Positions 1-6,808 of a stretch of DNA of 8,888 bases are shown one piece after another (positions within the stretch are counted from its first letter, which is position 1; every line of letters starts with the position of its first letter). A program made the position numbers and the translations under genes. Below the pieces are notes generated by a model. That model saw only the letters and a program-made list of their open reading frames with translations, did not search any database and was not told the DNA's origin. The stretch spans positions 1 to 8,888 of the forward strand of contig DNLO01000167.1 in the NCBI GenBank assembly GCA_003488445.1, written 5' to 3'. This stretch comes from Lachnospiraceae bacterium. Lineage in GTDB: Bacteria > Bacillota > Clostridia > Lachnospirales > Lachnospiraceae.

Positions 1-383
1 ACATTCCAGTCCCAGCAGCGGTTGCCTGCCTCCATATGGAAGATCGGGATCTTGAGCCTTTTCGCCGATATGGCCGAGAGTGCGGAGTTGGTGTCACCCA
101 GGATCAGCACCGCGTCCGGCTTCACCTCACACATAAGCGAATAGGACTTTGCTATGATATTGCCCATGGTCTCTCCGAGGTCGGCCCCCACGGAGTCCAG
201 ATAATGATCCGGCTCCCTGAGCCCGAGGTTTTCGAAGAAGACCTGGTTCAGAGTATAGTCATAGTTCTGACCGGTATGTACGAGTACATGATCGAAATAT
301 CTGTCCGCTGCCTTTATCACCTCGGACAGCCTTATTATCTCGGGTCTCGTACCCAGTATGGTCATCAGTTTAAGCTTGCTCAT
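1..383 (-). CDS. capG: UDP-N-acetyl-L-talosamine 2-epimerase (CapG/WbjD/FnlC type), N-terminal part, cut by left edge
   Basis: Cytosolic WecB-family UDP-HexNAc 2-epimerase. In the CapE-CapF-CapG pathway this enzyme inverts C2 of UDP-L-talosamine derivatives to give UDP-N-acetyl-L-fucosamine. I translated 127 codons from the ATG at 383-381; the frame stays open to the window edge, so about two thirds of the usual 370-380 residues lie outside. Visible family motifs are GTRPE (residues 11-15), HTGQNYD (36-42), GDTNS with Asp97, and HMEAGNR (116-122) with Glu118; Asp97 and Glu118 match the catalytic acids of WecB-type epimerases. The N-terminus (MSKLKLMTILGTRPEIIRL) resembles staphylococcal Cap5G more than housekeeping WecB. 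The start lies 5 bp after the capF stop, and an AGAAGAGG-like ribosome site sits about 10 nt upstream inside the end of capF. A housekeeping UDP-GlcNAc 2-epimerase making ManNAc is the alternative, but position right after capE and capF favours CapG. Confidence 0.9.
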   Translation of the reverse strand, partial: MSKLKLMTILGTRPEIIRLSEVIKAADRYFDHVLVHTGQNYDYTLNQVFFENLGLREPDHYLDSVGADLGETMGNIIAKSYSLMCEVKPDAVLILGDTNSALSAISAKRLKIPIFHMEAGNRCWDWN

Positions 384-388
384 ATCTG

Positions 389-1525
389 CTATACCTCTTC
401 TCTGTATGTATCCGGCTTTTCGGGATCGAAGGGCTCGCTGGCCCACATCAGCGTGACCATGTCCTCATCGCCCTCGTTCACTATGCAGTGCACGTAGCCC
501 GTAGGTATATCCACCACCGTCAGCTCCTCACCGTTCACGTGATAGTCGTATATCTCCTCACAGCCTATCTTCCTGAAGCGTATCAGCCCCTTCCCCTTGA
601 CCACCAGGAACTTCTCGTTCTTGCTGTCATGCCAGTGCTGTCCCTTGACTATGCCGGGATGGCTTATATTGACGGACATCTGTCCCCTGTCGGGAGTGCG
701 CAGGAACTCTGTAAAAGAACCTCTGTTATCTTCGTTCATCCTGAGCTTATAGGCGAATCTGTCTTCGGGTATGAAGCTGAGATAGGTGGAATAGAGCTTG
801 GAGACCAGCGGATCGTCCATCTTCGGAAGTCCCAGATCTCCGCGAAGCTTCGGAAAGCTTTGGATAATGTCTGCGATATATCCCAGCTTCGCCTCGTATA
901 CCGGGCACCTGAGGGCAACAGTCCTCTCACCGCATCCTTCAGGCATGGTTCCTTCGGATATCAGCTTCATATCCTCCGTAAACTCATCCATTACGTCGTC
1001 GATATAGCAAAGGCGCATGACCCTGTCGGGATCGTTCACCGTGATAGGCAGATCTCTTGCGGTATTGTAGCAGAAGGTCGCCACTGCCGAGTTGTAGTTG
1101 GGACGCGACCATTTGCCGAAGACATTCGGCATCCTGTATATCATGACCGGGGCTCCCGTGGCCTGTCCGTATTCGTACACAGCCTCCTCGGCCCCTCTCT
1201 TGGACGCGGCATAGAGATTGTCCGGATCCTCACTCTCAGCCTGAGTGGAAGAGCTTATTATCACGGGACACTTCCTCCCCGCCTCTTTCAGGCATGCCAT
1301 GAGACTCCTGGTCAGATCCGTGTTTCCTTCCCTGAACTCATCCGGTGACTCGGGCCTGTTCACTCCTGCCAGATGAAAGACGAAGTCAGCCCTGCTGCAA
1401 TACTCCTTCAGCTCAGCCCCGGTGTTCGCCCTCGTATAGCCGAGGATATCCTCATATCCCAGATTCTGCAGGCGCTTTATGAGGTTCTTTCCTATGAAGC
1501 CTGCGGCTCCCGTTACGAGTATCAT
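389..1525 (-). CDS. capF: UDP-2-acetamido-2,6-dideoxy-L-talose-forming reductase, bifunctional SDR plus cupin (CapF/WbjC/FnlB)
   Basis: Second enzyme of UDP-L-FucNAc synthesis. In the characterised family the C-terminal cupin epimerises C3 of the 4-keto sugar made by CapE and the N-terminal short-chain dehydrogenase domain reduces it with NADPH. The protein is 378 residues, close to the roughly 370 of S. aureus CapF. The Rossmann motif GAAGFIG is at residues 6-12, an SSST stretch at 91-94 carries the SDR serine, and YAASK (Tyr105, Lys109) is the catalytic pair. The cupin covers about residues 255-378. HWH at 297-299, Glu304 and His346 are the probable metal ligands. The ATG overlaps the capE stop by 4 bp (ATGA), implying translational coupling. 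An AAGGA ribosome site lies upstream in the capE end. Both catalytic sites look intact. Confidence 0.95.
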   Translation of the reverse strand: MILVTGAAGFIGKNLIKRLQNLGYEDILGYTRANTGAELKEYCSRADFVFHLAGVNRPESPDEFREGNTDLTRSLMACLKEAGRKCPVIISSSTQAESEDPDNLYAASKRGAEEAVYEYGQATGAPVMIYRMPNVFGKWSRPNYNSAVATFCYNTARDLPITVNDPDRVMRLCYIDDVMDEFTEDMKLISEGTMPEGCGERTVALRCPVYEAKLGYIADIIQSFPKLRGDLGLPKMDDPLVSKLYSTYLSFIPEDRFAYKLRMNEDNRGSFTEFLRTPDRGQMSVNISHPGIVKGQHWHDSKNEKFLVVKGKGLIRFRKIGCEEIYDYHVNGEELTVVDIPTGYVHCIVNEGDEDMVTLMWASEPFDPEKPDTYREEV

Positions 1526-2556
1526 TCCAAGCCGAATTCCTTCAGTCTCTCATGTATGTATGGCAGCTGCAGCAGCTTCTCCTTCACACCCTCCACATCC
1601 AGCTGCTCCGTATTGTCGGAGTTGAAGGTTGTCACGGAGTCATCTCTTGCGGAGCCCACCGTGAAATATTTGTCATAGTTCAGATCTCTGTTATCGGCAG
1701 GGACTCTGAAGAACCTGCCCTCATCCACTGCCTTGATCCTCTCCTCTGCGGTGAGCAGGGTCTCTGCCATCTTCTCACCGTGTCTGATACCGATGATCTT
1801 GATCTCCTGCCCGGAGTGGAAGAGCTCCTTCACTGCCTGTGCCAGTATGTCTATGGTGCAGGCCGGAGCCTTCTGTACGAAAAGATCACCTGTGTGTGCG
1901 TGCTCGAAGGCATAGAGGACCAGCTCCACCGCCTCCTCCAGCGACATGATGAACCTCGTCATCTTAGGCTCGGTGATGGTGATCGGATGCCCGTCCCTTA
2001 TCTGATCTATGAAGAGAGGCACCACGGAGCCTCTGGAGCAGAGCACGTTTCCGTATCTCGTGCCGCAGATCAGCGTCTTGTCCTCATCCACGGTACGGCT
2101 CTTGGCCACGAAGACCTTCTCCATCATGGCCTTTGATATGCCCATGGCATTTATGGGATAAGCTGCCTTGTCGGTGGACAGGCAGCACACCTTCTTCACT
2201 CCGTTATGTATGGCTGCAGTCAGCACATTGTCGGTACCCAGCACGTTGGTACGTACCGCCTCTATGGGAAAGAATTCGCAGGAGGGCACCTGCTTCAGTG
2301 CAGCCGCCGCGAAGATATAGTCGGCTCCGTAGGTCGCCTCCTCTATGGAGTTGTAGTCCCTCACATTGCCTATGTAATACTTGATCTTAGGATTGTTGTA
2401 GAAGTGCCGCATATCATCCTGCTTCTTTTCGTCTCTGGAGAATATGCGTATCTCTCTGATATCTGTATCAAGAAATCTGTTGAGCACCGCCGTTCCGAAG
2501 GATCCTGTTCCTCCGGTGATCAGCAGCACCTTGCCGTCAAACATGCTCCCGCTCAT
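1522..2556 (-). CDS. capE: UDP-GlcNAc 4,6-dehydratase (5-epimerising), CapE/WbjB/FnlA
   Basis: First committed enzyme of UDP-L-FucNAc synthesis: 4,6-dehydration with C5 inversion of UDP-GlcNAc. It is a 344-residue extended SDR of the polysaccharide synthase (FlaA1/CapD) family. TGGTGSFG at residues 14-21 binds the nucleotide, FSRDE (39-43) follows beta-2, and LSTDKA (126-131) contains the catalytic Asp129-Lys130 pair. Where the classical SDR Tyr would stand there is Met138 (MGISK, Met138-Lys142); to my recollection the same Tyr-to-Met exchange is known in S. aureus CapE. The first ATG (2556) is chosen over Met5 because AGGAGGG lies 9 nt upstream, whereas Met5 has only a weak GGGAG. It is the first gene after the only sizeable gap in the window, with a candidate promoter there, and is coupled to capF by an ATGA overlap. 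Confidence 0.95.
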   Translation of the reverse strand: MSGSMFDGKVLLITGGTGSFGTAVLNRFLDTDIREIRIFSRDEKKQDDMRHFYNNPKIKYYIGNVRDYNSIEEATYGADYIFAAAALKQVPSCEFFPIEAVRTNVLGTDNVLTAAIHNGVKKVCCLSTDKAAYPINAMGISKAMMEKVFVAKSRTVDEDKTLICGTRYGNVLCSRGSVVPLFIDQIRDGHPITITEPKMTRFIMSLEEAVELVLYAFEHAHTGDLFVQKAPACTIDILAQAVKELFHSGQEIKIIGIRHGEKMAETLLTAEERIKAVDEGRFFRVPADNRDLNYDKYFTVGSARDDSVTTFNSDNTEQLDVEGVKEKLLQLPYIHERLKEFGLE

Positions 2557-2565
2557 TGATCTGCT

Positions 2566-2572
2566 CCCTCCT
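2566..2572 (-). promoter_or_regulatory. Strong ribosome binding site of capE
   Basis: AGGAGGG on the minus strand, 9 nt before the ATG at 2556. It decides between the two candidate starts Met1 and Met5 of capE in favour of Met1. Its first base is also the last base of the predicted hairpin just upstream. Confidence 0.75.
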
Positions 2573-2597
2573 GTGCCCGACTTCAGTCAAAGACACA
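2572..2597 (-). promoter_or_regulatory. Possible 5'-leader hairpin next to the capE ribosome site
   Basis: Read on the minus strand, UGUGUCU pairs with GGGCACA (7 bp, two of them G-U). A 2-nt bulge follows, then a GAC/GUC stem closed by a UGAA tetraloop. The 3' foot touches the AGGAGGG ribosome site. No U-tract follows, so it is not an intrinsic terminator. If the promoter proposed at 2607-2636 is used, the hairpin would begin within a few nucleotides of the RNA 5' end, where it could protect the transcript or modulate ribosome access. Folding was done by hand, with no energy calculated. Confidence 0.35.
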
Positions 2598-2606
2598 CAC
2601 TGGTTA

Positions 2607-2636
2607 AGTATATCATATTTCCCGTACGGTTGTCTT
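2607..2636 (-). promoter_or_regulatory. Candidate internal sigma-70-type promoter for capEFG
   Basis: On the minus strand a TATACT -10 box (2612-2607) is preceded by TG one base away, giving the extended -10 form TGATATACT. AAGACA (2636-2631) matches four of six bases of a -35 box at an 18-bp spacing. A start site near 2600 would give a leader of about 44 nt to the capE ATG. The surrounding 93-bp gap is the only real intergenic space in the window. This is pattern matching only; the -35 is weak. Confidence 0.45.
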
Positions 2637-2642
2637 TCCCGT
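2618..2642 (-). repeat. Direct repeat pair ACGGGAAA flanking the candidate -35
   Basis: Two identical 8-bp copies of ACGGGAAA on the minus strand, at 2642-2635 and 2625-2618, start 17 bp apart. The first runs into the proposed -35 and the second abuts the -10 region. A CCGTACGG palindrome (2629-2622) overlaps the second copy. The arrangement could be an operator; no known regulator is recognised. Confidence 0.4.
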
Positions 2643-2649
2643 TTGATCT

Positions 2650-3627
2650 TCAGTACACCAGCCTCGTGCCCTGCTTTTCGAATCTGAAGCGGACCTCCTT
2701 CATTCCGGTGCTCTTCATGGCTTCACGCAGCCCCACCTTGTCCTCCGCATAGAACATCAGGAAGCCTCCGCCTCCGGCCCCTATCAGCTTGCCGCCCAGG
2801 GCACCGTGCTTCATGGCATACTCGTACCACTCGTCTATCCTCGGGTTGGACATCTGTCCCGAGCGCTTTTTCTTTATCTCCCAGTGATGGTTCATGATAT
2901 CCGCGAAGGCGCGCAGATCTCCCTTTTCGAACACCTGCTTCGTATCGAGTCCCATCTGCTTTACCATGTCCAGATTGCTCTTCATGTCACTGTCTGAAGC
3001 CTTCGTCCTGTCGTCCTGCTCCTTCAGTATCTGGGAAGCAGAGCGCTCGAATCCGGTGAAATAAAGGACCAGATTGTCCTCCAGGTTGTACAGTGTCTCT
3101 CTGGACATGTTCACAGGCTCCACCGTCACACTGCCGTCCTTATGGAACCACATGGCCCTGATACCGCCGTAGGCCGCGATGTACTGATCCTGCTTGCCTA
3201 TGGGCTCCTTAAGACGTACCATCTCTATCTCGCAGGCTTCCCTTGCCAGCTCCTCGGTTCCCACCAGCTCACCCTTATACTCGTGCAGGCATTTCAGCAG
3301 AGCCGTAGTGAAGCTGCTGGAGGAGCCCAGCCCGGTCCCTGCGGGTATATCCGCCATGGACTGTATCTCGAAGCTCTCATCCTGCAGTCCCAGCATCTTG
3401 ATGCACTCCCTGAAAATGGGATGCCTGATATCGTTCACATCCCGCACGTTCTCCGTCTTGGAATACTTCACCAGTATCTCGTCCATGAAGTTCTCGTGCA
3501 TAGTTATGTAAACGAACTTGTTTATGGCCGCCGTCAGCAGGAAGCCTTCATTTTCTTCATAATACGACGGCAGGTCTGTTCCCCCTCCTCCGAGTGATAT
3601 CCTCAACGGACTTCTTACGATTATCAT
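2650..3627 (-). CDS. GHMP-family sugar kinase, D-glycero-D-manno-heptose 7-phosphate kinase (HddA)-like
   Basis: Cytosolic ATP-dependent sugar kinase of the galactokinase/homoserine/mevalonate/phosphomevalonate superfamily. The 325-residue length fits HddA and relatives. The N-terminal LGGGGTDLPSYY (residues 12-23) is typical of HddA-like kinases in polysaccharide loci. PAGTGLGSSSSFTTALL (95-111) is the ATP-binding motif 2, and GAGGGGFLMF (283-292) is the C-terminal motif 3. In the heptose pathway it makes D-glycero-alpha-D-manno-heptose 1,7-bisphosphate, leading to GDP-heptose. No heptose isomerase (gmhA), phosphatase (gmhB) or hddC is in the window, so another sugar substrate is possible. 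The gene follows the GT2 gene by 32 bp with an AAGGAG ribosome site, and is separated from capE by 93 bp. Family certain; substrate uncertain. Confidence 0.85.
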   Translation of the reverse strand: MIIVRSPLRISLGGGGTDLPSYYEENEGFLLTAAINKFVYITMHENFMDEILVKYSKTENVRDVNDIRHPIFRECIKMLGLQDESFEIQSMADIPAGTGLGSSSSFTTALLKCLHEYKGELVGTEELAREACEIEMVRLKEPIGKQDQYIAAYGGIRAMWFHKDGSVTVEPVNMSRETLYNLEDNLVLYFTGFERSASQILKEQDDRTKASDSDMKSNLDMVKQMGLDTKQVFEKGDLRAFADIMNHHWEIKKKRSGQMSNPRIDEWYEYAMKHGALGGKLIGAGGGGFLMFYAEDKVGLREAMKSTGMKEVRFRFEKQGTRLVY

Positions 3628-3659
3628 TCCGTGCTCCGCTCCTTCCCTGGACTGATGTT

Positions 3660-4673
3660 TTACTGAAACTTGTTGGTCTGCGCCAGCTGCTCCACATGCC
3701 GTCTGGTGACGGCTGCCAGAAGCTGCGGTGCATAGAGTGCCATATATCTTTTGATCCTGAGACTCCTGCCGATCTCTTTGTTCCCCCCGAGTCTCCTGCC
3801 TATATCCTTCACATACTTCAGGTGTTCCCTGTACCGCTCCTGCATATGCGGGCTGTCCGTCTCCCTGCCCCTGAAGTAGAGCAGATAGTTCTGTATGCAG
3901 GTGAGATGGTCGTAGAGCAGGAAGGAGTCGGCCAGGTCCGCAAGCGAGGCATCCTCGCCGCAGGCCATCTCGCAGAATACGGTATCCGCATCCACATTGT
4001 GCTCTGCCATATCCTTCACTCTTGAGAGGCTGTTGCCCCGCACCCTGTAGTGGTACAGCGGCACGGTGTCATATACCACCCTGCCCGCAGCCTTCAGCAC
4101 TCCGCCTATCACATACCTGTCCTCCAGATATCTGTCATCCGGAAATCTCACACCGTCAAAAAGCGATGCTTCGAAGAGCTTGTCCCAGCAGTGGAAGAAG
4201 AACCCCGTCCCCTTTAGCATCATCTCGAAGCACTCCGAAGGCGTCATCACACGAAGCTCCTTCTGCAGGTCGGCCTCGGATCTGTCATCATATTCGCTGT
4301 ATTTCCCGCATACCGATACCCTCGCATCGTGGGATCTCAGGTTCTCGTAGAGCTTCTCGAACATATCGGGCTCGGCCCAGTCGTCCCCGTCCACGAAGCC
4401 TATATAGTCGCCGGTCACAGCATCCAGGCCCTTGTTCCTGGCGTCTCCCGTGCCCTTCGCCGGAGTCACCACCACCTTGATGCGCGGATCCTTACTCGCA
4501 TAGCTCCTGCAGATCTCCACATCCTTCGTCTGCTTCTTTCCTTCTCCCGCGACGAGTATTATCTCAAGATTGTCATAGGTCTGAGCCTGCATGCTCTCTA
4601 TGGCCTGCGGGAGATATTTCTCCACGTCGTAGATTATGGATATCAAGGAGATCTTCGGTCTCATCTCACTCAT
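3660..4673 (-). CDS. Glycosyltransferase family 2
   Basis: Inverting GT-A fold glycosyltransferase, 337 residues, probably acting at the inner membrane face to add one sugar to the lipid-linked repeat unit. Residues 6-15 (PKISLISIIY) form the first strand; YLPQAIESMQAQTYDNLEII (20-39) is the standard nucleotide-binding helix-strand region. GTGDARNKGLD (74-84) is the conserved GT2 segment, and the metal-binding DxD motif is in FVDGDDW (93-99). The basic C-terminal 60 residues have no clear membrane segment. The start at 4673 has GAGGGTG about 8 nt upstream and leaves a 3-bp gap after the GT4 stop; Met4 is a possible alternative. Donor and acceptor cannot be read from the sequence. Confidence 0.9.
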   Translation of the reverse strand: MSEMRPKISLISIIYDVEKYLPQAIESMQAQTYDNLEIILVAGEGKKQTKDVEICRSYASKDPRIKVVVTPAKGTGDARNKGLDAVTGDYIGFVDGDDWAEPDMFEKLYENLRSHDARVSVCGKYSEYDDRSEADLQKELRVMTPSECFEMMLKGTGFFFHCWDKLFEASLFDGVRFPDDRYLEDRYVIGGVLKAAGRVVYDTVPLYHYRVRGNSLSRVKDMAEHNVDADTVFCEMACGEDASLADLADSFLLYDHLTCIQNYLLYFRGRETDSPHMQERYREHLKYVKDIGRRLGGNKEIGRSLRIKRYMALYAPQLLAAVTRRHVEQLAQTNKFQ

Positions 4674-4676
4674 CTT

Positions 4677-5855
4677 TCACCCTCTGTATGCTCTTTCCAG
4701 TATATCTGCGGATACCCCTGTATTGAAATATCTCTCCAGATACCTCCTGCCGTTCTCTCCGAGCTGCGGCAGCTTCTCCCTGTCTGCCTTCAGCCTCCTT
4801 ATCCCCTCCGCGAAGGCCTCCGGATCCCCGGCCTTCACCGAGATGCCGCAGCAGGCCTCCTCTATGCACTCTCCCATATCCGTAGCATCATCCAGCACCG
4901 CGAATACGGGCTTTTTTATCTGCATATAAGACAGGAGCCTGGAGGGGAAGTTCGGAATCGTGAAGTCCTTTGAGAGGCTTATCATCCCCACATCCGCATT
5001 GGCGAGGAGCTTCTCGTACTCCGGCCGCGGCAGCTGGTGCCTGTAGCTTAAGTTCTTCGGCTTCTTTTCCAGATACTCTTCTATGAGGCGGCTCTCCGTC
5101 CCGTCTCCCACGAAATAAAAGAACACATCGTCCAGGTCGGGCTGCCTCCCGCAATGATCTATGCTCTTAAGAAGACCCGCTATATCCTGGGGCCTTCCCA
5201 TATTTCCTCCGAACACCACCTTGAGTCCTTTGCCGGATGCAGGGGAGCAGGGCTCCACGTCGTGCACTGCCACGGTATTCGGGAAGTATTCCAGCTTCGA
5301 GTTCTCTATCTCGGGATCGTGCTCTTTGAGATAGGCTATATTGGCCTCCGACATGCAGCCTATCCTGTCGGAATAGGCATAGAGCTTCTTTTCCATCCGG
5401 CGGTAATACCTGTATATGGGGCTTGAAGAAGAGAACATCTTAAGATCCACTGCATTCTGCGGGAAGATATCCTTCAGCATCAGATATCTCACCGCACTCT
5501 TATACTTCTTCGCACAGTACTTCAGCACCGGTGCCAGCGTGATGGGCGGTGTGGGATAAGCAATGATGTCAAAGGTCTCACCTTCGAAATAGTCCTTTAA
5601 TATGAGCTTCAGCCTGAGGGGTATGGACATCTGTATCAGAGCCTTCTTCGCGCTTCCCGCACCGAACTGGTCGGGCAGCTTCATGTAGACTGTCCTGATC
5701 CCCTCCACCTCCGTCACTCCGTCGGGAAGGTCGCTCCTGCTGTTGCCGGCAACTAAGGTCACAAGGTGTCCCCTGTCCCTGCATTCCCTGACGAGGTCCA
5801 GGTATATGGTGGAGCTGTCATAGTCAAATATCTGGAATAAAAAGAGTATCCTCAT
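4677..5855 (-). CDS. Glycosyltransferase family 4, WbuB-like; candidate L-FucNAc transferase
   Basis: Retaining GT-B fold glycosyltransferase of 392 residues. The N-terminal half (1 to about 195) is the acceptor domain. The C-terminal half carries FGGNMG (215-220), the FVGDGTE segment (248-254) and FPSRLLSYMQIKKPV (303-317), the sugar-nucleotide region. The usual glutamate of the LLEY segment is Ser309. The layout resembles WbuB of E. coli O26, which is assigned as an L-fucosamine transferase and accompanies fnlABC, the counterparts of capEFG. Presence of capEFG nearby supports this donor, but it is an inference from family and context. The start codon overlaps the methyltransferase stop by 4 bp (ATGA); AAGGA lies about 10 nt upstream. 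Confidence 0.88.
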   Translation of the reverse strand: MRILFLFQIFDYDSSTIYLDLVRECRDRGHLVTLVAGNSRSDLPDGVTEVEGIRTVYMKLPDQFGAGSAKKALIQMSIPLRLKLILKDYFEGETFDIIAYPTPPITLAPVLKYCAKKYKSAVRYLMLKDIFPQNAVDLKMFSSSSPIYRYYRRMEKKLYAYSDRIGCMSEANIAYLKEHDPEIENSKLEYFPNTVAVHDVEPCSPASGKGLKVVFGGNMGRPQDIAGLLKSIDHCGRQPDLDDVFFYFVGDGTESRLIEEYLEKKPKNLSYRHQLPRPEYEKLLANADVGMISLSKDFTIPNFPSRLLSYMQIKKPVFAVLDDATDMGECIEEACCGISVKAGDPEAFAEGIRRLKADREKLPQLGENGRRYLERYFNTGVSADILERAYRG

Positions 5856-6793
5856 CTGCCCGAGTTCCTTTCCCAGAATATGCCGTCGCTGTATCCCTGG
5901 ATCCCCTTATCCGAGTCCGCCATCAAAAGACGCTGCTCCGCCCAGACACAGTACTGCTTCTCCCTCTCTATGCCGATATAATGCCGTCCCAGCTTCTTTG
6001 CCGTCACCGCGGCAGATCCCGCTCCCAGGAAAGGATCGAATACCGTATCCCCCTTAACGGAGCTCGCCAGTATCAGTCTGGCCATCAGCTTCTCGCTCTT
6101 CTGCGCCGGATGAGGCGTGTTCTCCGGCATGGACCAGAAGGGTACGCAGATATCATCCCAGAAGTTCGACGGATGGGTATCCCTGAACCTGCCTTCGGCT
6201 GTCTCCTCCCACCCTTTGGGGCTGCCGTTCTCCCTGTAGGGAGCCACCACCCTGCGTCTTATCTTCACATCGTCCACGTTAAAGGTGTAGCTGTCGGACT
6301 TCGTGGCGTACCAGATGTCCTCCATGCTGTTCTTCCAGTTGCTCTTCGCTCCCCTGCCCTTTTCCCGCTGCCAGGTGATGCGGTTCCTCACCTTCAGATG
6401 TCTCTTAAGCACCTCATATATCACACTGCTCGATCTCCAGTCGCAGCACACATACATGGTGCCCGTGTCCTTTAAGAGCGGCACTGCGAGGCTCATCCAC
6501 TCATCGGTGTACTCCGCATATTCCGCTTCGCTCATGCGGCTGAACTTCCTGCCGTTGTAGTCCTTGTCCAGATTATACGGGGGATCCGCTATGATAAGAT
6601 CCACAGTCCCCGCCGGCAGATATCCCATGACCTTCAGGCAGTCACCCGCTATGATCCTGTCCGTGATACCCCCGGAGGCTTCGTCGCCGCTCTTTTTCAG
6701 ATCCTTTTCGGTGAGGCATCTGTCCAGATATTTCCGGCCTTCCCTTAGCCCGGTATCTATGGTCCTGTTATTTGCGGCCTTCTTTCCCTTCAT
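5852..6793 (-). CDS. Site-specific DNA methyltransferase (N6-adenine or N4-cytosine), beta-type, solitary
   Basis: S-adenosylmethionine-dependent DNA amino-methyltransferase of 313 residues. Motif order is catalytic first: IADPPYN (residues 68-74), later the SAM-binding FDPFLGAGS (252-260), which defines the beta group. NRITWQREKG (137-146) and WKNSMEDIWYATK (153-165) are typical of this family. The frequent HPTQKPE segment reads HPAQKSE (228-234). All core motifs appear intact. The first 45 residues are a basic, charged leader of unknown role. No restriction endonuclease or specificity subunit is in the window. It sits between a carrier-protein gene (15-bp gap) and a glycosyltransferase gene (ATGA overlap), with AGG- and ATA-containing codon use like its neighbours. 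The start lacks a good ribosome site (only GGGGTGA at 15 nt), so reinitiation after the carrier-protein stop is likely. Recognition sequence unknown. Confidence 0.92.
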   Translation of the reverse strand: MKGKKAANNRTIDTGLREGRKYLDRCLTEKDLKKSGDEASGGITDRIIAGDCLKVMGYLPAGTVDLIIADPPYNLDKDYNGRKFSRMSEAEYAEYTDEWMSLAVPLLKDTGTMYVCCDWRSSSVIYEVLKRHLKVRNRITWQREKGRGAKSNWKNSMEDIWYATKSDSYTFNVDDVKIRRRVVAPYRENGSPKGWEETAEGRFRDTHPSNFWDDICVPFWSMPENTPHPAQKSEKLMARLILASSVKGDTVFDPFLGAGSAAVTAKKLGRHYIGIEREKQYCVWAEQRLLMADSDKGIQGYSDGIFWERNSGR

Positions 6794-6808
6794 GTCAGAG
6801 GCTGCGTC

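Noticed and set aside
488..1348. Open frame of 286 codons on the plus strand
   Set aside because: Antisense to capF, whose SDR and cupin motifs are unambiguous; the plus-strand protein has no family features.
2572..2597. Hairpin after the kinase gene as an intrinsic terminator
   Set aside because: No run of U follows; the stem is followed directly by the capE ribosome site.
4329..4973. Open frame of 214 codons on the plus strand spanning the GT2/GT4 junction
   Set aside because: Antisense to two clear glycosyltransferases and without motifs; no plus-strand gene of any kind is convincing in this window.
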